Source: Trichoplusia ni (Eukaryota; Arthropoda; Insecta; Lepidoptera; Noctuidae). From it: a stretch of DNA of 64,000 bases. The notes under the pieces were generated by a model. It ran no database searches. It saw only the letters and a list, made by a program, of their open reading frames with translations, and was not told the origin of the DNA. The stretch covers positions 62,001-126,000 of the forward strand of contig NC_039484.1 of assembly GCF_003590095.1 (NCBI RefSeq), read 5' to 3'. Shown piece by piece: positions 57,731-64,000 of the stretch. The translations under genes were made by a program, and so were the position numbers. Within the stretch, counting starts at the first letter, position 1, and every line of letters begins with the position of its first letter.

Positions 57731-59611
57731 TAATTGTGCTAATCGACACACCAAATATTACAAAAATCTAACTTCAAAAGTCCATCAATCCAGAACATCA
57801 AAGATTCAAGCGTCAAAAATATTTCCGAACTAAAAAAAAAATAGGTTTAATGCAAGACTCATATAACTCCAGTTAAAAGATGTTAGTACAAGACAATTTA
57901 ATTAAAACGAACATGTTCTAGCGAGATTCGCAAGCATCACATGAGTAGAAGAAATCTACCTCTGACCATATATTTTAGCTTTCACTGAGCGGCAATAACA
58001 GTAAAGCGTCTTGAGGGAACGTCCGACAGGGCCGGATTCGAATGTGTAAGTGGAAAATATTCGACAAATTGTGGGTTCTTGATAAAAACATTGTAAATGG
58101 AATATAGTAAAAGGCCTGACAATCATCAAGACAATAGTGTCATGTATTGTAATGACATTGAAAGCACGTGTCTCGTAAAATTAAATATTAATCAATTTTT
58201 ACCAGGATCAAGACAGCCCAGTCGAAGACAAATTTCTTAAATGTTGGCTAAGTTTGAAGCTGACATAGTCTATCTTATACCGTGAATTTCCGTAGGCTTA
58301 ACGCTTATAAGGATTTGAAAACATTAATTCGTTTATAATCTTATCTGAAATTCTTTCATTCACGTTTATAACGTAGAAGTTACAATTTAAGTCGTGTCCG
58401 GCGCGAGTTTGGCAACACATCCAAAACTTTTCACAGCTATTATTTTTAATCCTAACATCCTTAATCCAGCCCTGTCCTCACTTCGGTCGAGATTTAAGAA
58501 GATAGGTATTACGTTCTCCAGTACTCGCAGTCGAGTGTCTCTCTTTATAGACACTTTAATGGTGTGATGGAGTAAATGCGAAATGTTAATGAAAAGTTCC
58601 TGCGGGTGAGAGCAATGAGGCAGGGGATTGGGAACGAGTGCAAGCCGAACTGTTCGTGTTGATCATTTATTTAGGTCATGTGTTGAATGCTGTTTGAAGT
58701 TTTCTTTAGCTTGGGCGGTTGAGGTGATGGTGAATTGGAAATGTTGGGAGATGAGTTCACATGCCACTATTTTCTCTTTTTCAATGAAAAAATTTTAATA
58801 TGCTTCTTTTATTTAGTGGCCATGTAAGACCAGAATTCAGCCATAGTAATAACGATTTATTAGTGATGGAATTTTATAATAATTATAATTATATTTATAA
58901 TCGTTAATCTTGGAGGCCTTATACTATTAAATTGCTATGTCTCGGCTAATAAGTTCCAAACATATTGTTTTCTGGTTTTGTAGTAAACAGACTTATCAAA
59001 TCAAGCAAACGTCATAGCAATTTCATAGAATCATGGCTAGTACTTAAGATTCTGACATCCAAATCTAGATTCCAATGTCTTGCATAGTGAATGAAAATGA
59101 AAATTAATGTTAGATAAAGATTCTGTAATAAATTTGATGAGTGGCGAATTTTTTCACCAAATCTTTTTCAGGTTTTATCATTGAAGCAAATATAATAAGC
59201 CGTTTATAAAAAACGTAACCCAAAAAGTAAACAAATAATACTCTTTAGGTAAACACACTCAAACCCTTCAACCTATTGGAAAATTCAACAAATTCATCAC
59301 AGACTCCAAGCGAGTTACAAACCTATAGAAATTCGAACTCATCTGTACCTACCTATATCCTTACAACTGAAACGGCAGTCCATTCCCCCTAATCCATAAA
59401 GTAAATACATAACATGTCACAATCAGATAAGTGGGGCTTACGACTCGGACACACGGAATTTGTATCGGCCAGTAATAACGGTATCGAATTGTATTGCCAA
59501 TGATGCGCAACACACTTTATGTTGACTCTCAGATGTAATTGACGTTTGAAATGTATGATGGATTCCAATTTTGTTGATTATTTGAAATGTCTACTGCCAT
59601 TTATGGTACTA

Positions 59612-59850
59612 CTAGCTGTTGCCCGCGACTTGTAGAAGATATGTTATGATTTATACCTGCCCTGTTTTTTTACATTTTCTATTGTATCTTCTCTCCTATT
59701 AGTCGCAGCGTGATGGTTTATAGCCTAAAGCCTTCCTCGATGAATGGTCTAATCAACACAAAAATAATTTTTCAATTTGGACCAGTAGTTCCTGAGATTA
59801 GCGCGTTCAAACAAACAAACAAACTCTTCAGCTTTATATATTAGTATAGA
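59612..59850 (-). mobile_element. Helitron-like element, family A, copy 7
   Basis: Minus-strand copy with both termini intact. The 3'-subterminal GACGAAGTC hairpin region is shortened, reading GCGACTTGTAGAAGA on the plus strand, so the usual terminal hairpin is damaged. Confidence 0.8.
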
Positions 59851-60520
59851 TTATGAAAAGTAATTAAATTGGTTAAAATTAAATAAAAATAAAAATGTTT
59901 GGTGTTCGGGAGAATCCGGTAAGGTTAGCATAGCTTCAGAAAAACAGACCAAAAAACAGTAAACATTTTATATGTTTACTGTTTGTAACCAAATAATTTT
60001 TGAAATAGATACATATTTGAAATTTATAGCAAAAAAGATTTGAATCAATCATGATCATTTTAATGCATATTATTGCGAAACAATGTACCACACAATTTTG
60101 AAACGATTGGTACCAACTCGAAGAAAAACAAGTGAAGCTTCAAAAACAACCATATCTTGTATAAAATCCCAACTGCAACAGAATCCCACCAATATTTATG
60201 TTCTCCGAACAGAGTCTTATTCCCAAGCTTGGGGCATTACGGGGCCCTTGCTAAGGAAATCTTTATTAATAGAGGAAGACGGAAACACCAAGTGGAAGGA
60301 TTTTAGACGGATTGAGTGACAGAGATAAAATATGTTTTAATCTTGTTTGATGAAAAATGCTAGGAGTGCAGGATGCTTCACGATTTGGAGAGATTCGAGG
60401 AGGATAATAGATAAGGGTGTATTAATAATGTTGCCCTTAGTCTGCTTCGTACGTGTTGGGAAAAAAAGTATAAGGGACACCAACTGTCTTCATTAACTTT
60501 CTTCTTCAAAGTTCTTCATC

Positions 60521-60900
60521 ACTACATAGTATAAAACAAAGTCGCTTTTTCTGTCATCATGTTGTATGTCCCTATGAACGCTTAAATCTTTAAAACTACG
60601 CAACGGATTTTGATGCGGTTTTCAACAATAGATAGAGCAATTCTTGAGGAAGGTTTTAGTGTATAATAAGTTTAGGTTTTGTGTAAACTGACAATATTAC
60701 AACGATATTAGTTAAACATGTCGGAAAAAATTAAGCCATTCGAGAGCTTTCCTCGAGAACGCTGCCAAAATCTTTTGAGTTACAACAAAACTATGTATGG
60801 CGGGTTTGTACCTCTTTAATAAATCTACAAAAAAGTCCGCGGTGGTATATGTCTATCTTCCAAGGATAACCCACAATAACCATTTTTATGTGTTTTCTTA
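60521..60900 (+). repeat. Moth dispersed repeat (AAACTACGCAACGGATTTTG type)
   Basis: CATAGTATAAAACAAAGTCG, AAACTACGCAACGGATTTTG, GATAGAGCAATTCTTGAGGA and GTGGTATATGTCTATCTTCC form a common lepidopteran repeat. Boundaries are approximate and no ORF is preserved. Confidence 0.5.
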
Positions 60901-61118
60901 ATACAGTAAAATTATGGGTTATTTACGAACCTATTTTTAACAATACAGTATTAATCCTTATCCAAATAAATAAGTTAGATATATTATACATGTAATATAG
61001 AACAAAATTGCCTTTTACACTACACCAAAAAAGTGAATAGGTAATGAGTTATCGTAATATTAAAATCTCCGCGCGAGAAATTAAAAATCGATGAAACGTA
61101 GCGAAGATATCGTTGGCA

Positions 61119-61366
61119 TCTATATACTAATATACTAATATACTTATACTAATATATAAAGCTGAAGAGTTTGTTTGTTTGTTTGTTTGAACGCGCTAAT
61201 CTCAGGAACTACTGGTTCAAATTGTAAAAATATTTTTGTGTTGAATAGACCATTCATCGAGAGAGGTTTTAGGCTATATATCATCACGCTGCGACCAATA
61301 GGAGCGAAGAAAAAGTCATAACTTATATCTTCTAACCACGCAGACGAAGTCGCGGGCAACAGCTAG
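61119..61366 (+). mobile_element. Helitron-like element, family A, copy 8
   Basis: Plus-strand copy ending CTAG|T. The 5' end is expanded: several TATACTAA-like units precede the conserved TATAAAGCTGAAGAG. A block including the GTGAAAAAAACAGGGCAG segment is deleted. Confidence 0.78.
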
Positions 61367-61384
61367 TAAAGAATAAAATCATTA

Positions 61385-61540
61385 GCTTAGCTTATTCCCA
61401 ACTATGTTCGAATCGACTTCCAGAGTATATGTAATGAATGTACCAGCGTTTTCACTGTCTACTCGATTTCCTCAACCCAGTAGGAGTTACCTGGGCAACA
61501 CGATACCCGTTAGTATGACAGGTTGGACAGAAGCAAGACC
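61385..61540 (+). repeat. SINE-like repeat, family X, copy 3
   Basis: Truncated plus copy: TTCCCAACTATGTTC, CCTCAACCCAG and GTTACCTGGGCAACACGATA. The X-box-like palindrome is intact at 61486-61499. It follows the family A Helitron-like copy 8 closely. Confidence 0.6.
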
Positions 61541-64000
61541 TCAAAAAAAAGGTAAGGGGCAACAATCATCTCCAGTCCGTGCAGTGGAAATCATAAATAA
61601 TAATTGCCTTAGTCTACTTCACGACTGAAAACTGGTCAAGTACTTGACTTGAGACTCAATGCCCTCATAAAGACTCAATCGTTGACAAATCGCTTAGATT
61701 TATTTTAAATTCCTTCTACTGAAATAACCAATTAGTCCACATTTCAAGGGGACACGATCTGAGATGATAATTACAGATTAGAAACTATTTGGAACCTCAT
61801 GCGTGTCCCAGAACCAATTACCGAAAAATGTAAGGTACAACAGCAGAAAACTCGACGACGACGCCTAAATTAGACATTATTAAACAACTTGTACCCGACT
61901 CGGTTCAGCCCAAAAATGACAAACTGGACGGAAACACACAAGTGCGTGTAAAAATACTATAAATTCGAAGAAAAAATTGTTCGAGGGCAACCCCAAACAA
62001 TTTAACACAAAGCCCCGGGCTAGGCATTACGGACAAAGTTTTTCTCATTACTAAATTCAATACTACCTTATTTTGAAAATGTAATTGTGACGAAAAATAT
62101 AGCAGACCCAAATACAAGACAATTTATTAAGGTGATGTCAACGAAGTAATTTGTGTGTCTAGGTAACAAAAGGGAAAATAACAATTTATAAACGTTTACT
62201 TCATCATTTTTGGATATAAGAACCCTAATATTTTGACCTTCGTTATGTACTTATTTTTAGTAAAAAATACTTTTTAAGGAGGCCAAAACTACAGACAATT
62301 TATAAGTAGGCAAATATTTAGAAGCTAAACATCCCATAACGTACGCTGGGCACGCAAAACTGTCTAGACGCAATGTAATCTAGCCGCATTTGTTGAAATA
62401 TTACTTTTAAATTATATAAATGTACCATAAAAATAAAATTCTTTAGGCAAAGAGCCGCCTTTGGCAATGTTTTTGGTTTTCTGATTGCTACTTAAGGTAT
62501 TGCCAAGTTAGCTCAAAGTATATTACTGAATTTTAATTTAGCCAACTCCTGGTAAGTATTGATCAAAAATTTCATTTGTTTACTTGAAAACCCATGTCTC
62601 TAATGATGCTATCCATAACATTTTCATTCTGGTGACCATTTCTATCTTGGGGTGTCGATCAAACCCAATCAATTTTGTCGCACCGGTACCTACTCTGTCA
62701 CGCAGACAGCATTGTTATACAGAGTTGTAAGTTTTAGGGTAGACATACCGGGCAGTTTATTAAATGATTGATTACTTGGAAGACAGATTTCATTTATTCA
62801 TTTGAGTGGTATCCATAATACTAATAAAAAGCAGTAGAAGAAAATGTTAGCTTAACGATTCTTGTACCAGGTTTTGACTTCACACAGAGCTATGCTTAAA
62901 TAGCGCTTGCAACGTGACAAGTAAAAAAAATATTAGGAAGGAGTCCTGTATCCAAATTCCTCTAACAGAAACTTAATAGTCAGACGAAAACCAAAAATAG
63001 ACTAAACAGGTCCCTAAATAAAAACTAATACATTGTTACCTACCTCCCACAATTCTGTTGAGACAGGTTCAAAAATCACTAGTGATCAGTGACAGGCGAG
63101 GGGAGGATGAAATCGAACCCCCATTAGCATAATGAAGTCCGATGCCATAAAACAGGATCGCGAAACGTGGAATTAAAGATAAGTGAAATCTAGAAGAGCC
63201 ACTGTTACTTTTCAAATTGTTTCTGCAATATATCGAGGACTTACTTCCAGGATTTGTATTCTCTTCAGTTAATACAAAATGGATTTATTTATTTTTTTTG
63301 TTTGTGAAACCGTATTCAAGTCACATGCACGAAGACGCACAGACTCTTGACAAGCAATCGTGGATTAAACAAACGCTTCTGCGCGGGGATCGAACCATTA
63401 GTAGGAGGTGTCTTTTTTCAGAATCCTAAAAATGAAACTGCAAATTAGACTATATTCAAGTTAATTATTGGTGGTTTATAAGAGTGACTCATTACTCGTA
63501 GCTGTTGGTTAGTCCAGATTTATTCAAAAGGAAGAAGAGAAGAAAAGATAATTTAAATAGGTTGGATCCCTTTTGTATTAATTCAAGCATAATTAAGTAG
63601 AAACATCAGTAGCTGAGCTTAAACTTCTAATCTGACTTTGTCTCATCTAGTTCCGATGTTCTAAATCCGTGTAAGATGTACCGCAATTGATTGGTAGTGA
63701 ACCAGACAACTTTGATGCCAAGCAAATAGGATTTTTAATGGCATACCTACGTAAGTAGGTCAGGATTATTTCGTAACGTCTTAAAATAAATGAAAAGTAT
63801 CTTTATATTTTCATTCCCTTGCGATTGAAGAGTCGGATCAACCTAATCTGATCTAAAAGAGATAGCAGAAAAATATACATTTTTTAGCGTAGATCAGATA
63901 ATTAAACTTGATAGAAAGAATAACTGATGTTAAAAGGAAAGAACGGTAATCCAGAAACAAATATACCACGATATAATTGTATATGTTATTTTGTAAAAAA
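61541..64000. other. Noncoding DNA to the window end
   Basis: Only the family E copy at 63.3 kb is recognised. No gene is supported. Confidence 0.55.
63303..63397 (-). repeat. tRNA-like B-box repeat, family E, copy 4
   Basis: Minus-strand copy. CAAGTCACATGCACGAAGAC and GCGCGGGGATCGAACC are the reverse complements of the family's motifs. It overlaps a short ORF that should be ignored. Confidence 0.55.

Larger units (their letters stand above)
51943..59611. other. Long noncoding stretch
   Basis: A degenerate piece of family P (AGTTTCGGACTCAACAAGAG) lies near 52011. A strong acceptor-like tract ends at 52554. The rest, including ORFs at 53435-53695 and 53966-54178, gives no recognisable domain. 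Confidence 0.5.

Noticed and set aside
1..64000. CRISPR arrays, bacterial operons, rRNA genes and known conserved insect microRNAs
   Set aside because: No regularly spaced direct repeats, no Shine-Dalgarno-organised ORFs and no rRNA segments were seen. Mature sequences of common insect miRNAs looked for by eye were not found; an Infernal/miRBase scan would settle this.

Overview
This window looks like intronic or intergenic DNA from a moth or butterfly (Lepidoptera, possibly a noctuid-like moth). The base composition is strongly A+T-rich, there are no long open reading frames, and most recognisable sequence is dispersed repeats of lepidopteran type. The most telling is a 200-260 bp Helitron-like element that starts TCTATACTAATATATAAAG and ends GCGGGCAACAGCTAG, present here eight times. 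The taxonomic call comes from recognising these repeats, not from a marker gene.

The best-supported gene is a cytoplasmic initiator tRNA-Met on the minus strand (18750-18821), with complete A and B boxes and a downstream T-run. No complete protein-coding gene can be supported. Near 14.2-14.6 kb a GC-rich island carries a minus-strand initiator with a correctly spaced DPE-like motif and good splice donors downstream, so it is a plausible TSS and 5' UTR exon. If real, 1-14.2 kb would be the first intron of that gene. Two short plus-strand ORFs (26444-26707 and 44934-45078) have ATG starts and one likely membrane segment each, and could be first coding exons, but neither matches a family I recognise.

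Region by region: 0-14 kb holds three Helitron-like copies of the main family, one of a related family, three copies of a tRNA-like B-box repeat, a 0.78 kb tandem duplication and a perfect 16-bp-stem hairpin. 14-19 kb is a regulatory-looking zone (Inr/DPE promoter, CTACG cluster, NRF1/Ewg-type sites, an RFX X-box and the tRNA). 20-31 kb holds nested repeats, a 5'-truncated non-LTR retrotransposon tail and a small PIF/Harbinger-like MITE. 31-40 kb is nearly featureless apart from a GT microsatellite and two repeat fragments. 40-64 kb holds five more Helitron-like copies, a related Helitron-like family, a repeat duplicated head-to-head into a palindrome and a coding-like exon with an X-box.

I found no new multi-gene system. 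The observations most worth checking are the minus-strand core promoter, the coding-like exon at 44.9-45.1 kb, the identity step inside the tandem duplication, and the SINE-like family that carries RFX-type palindromes.
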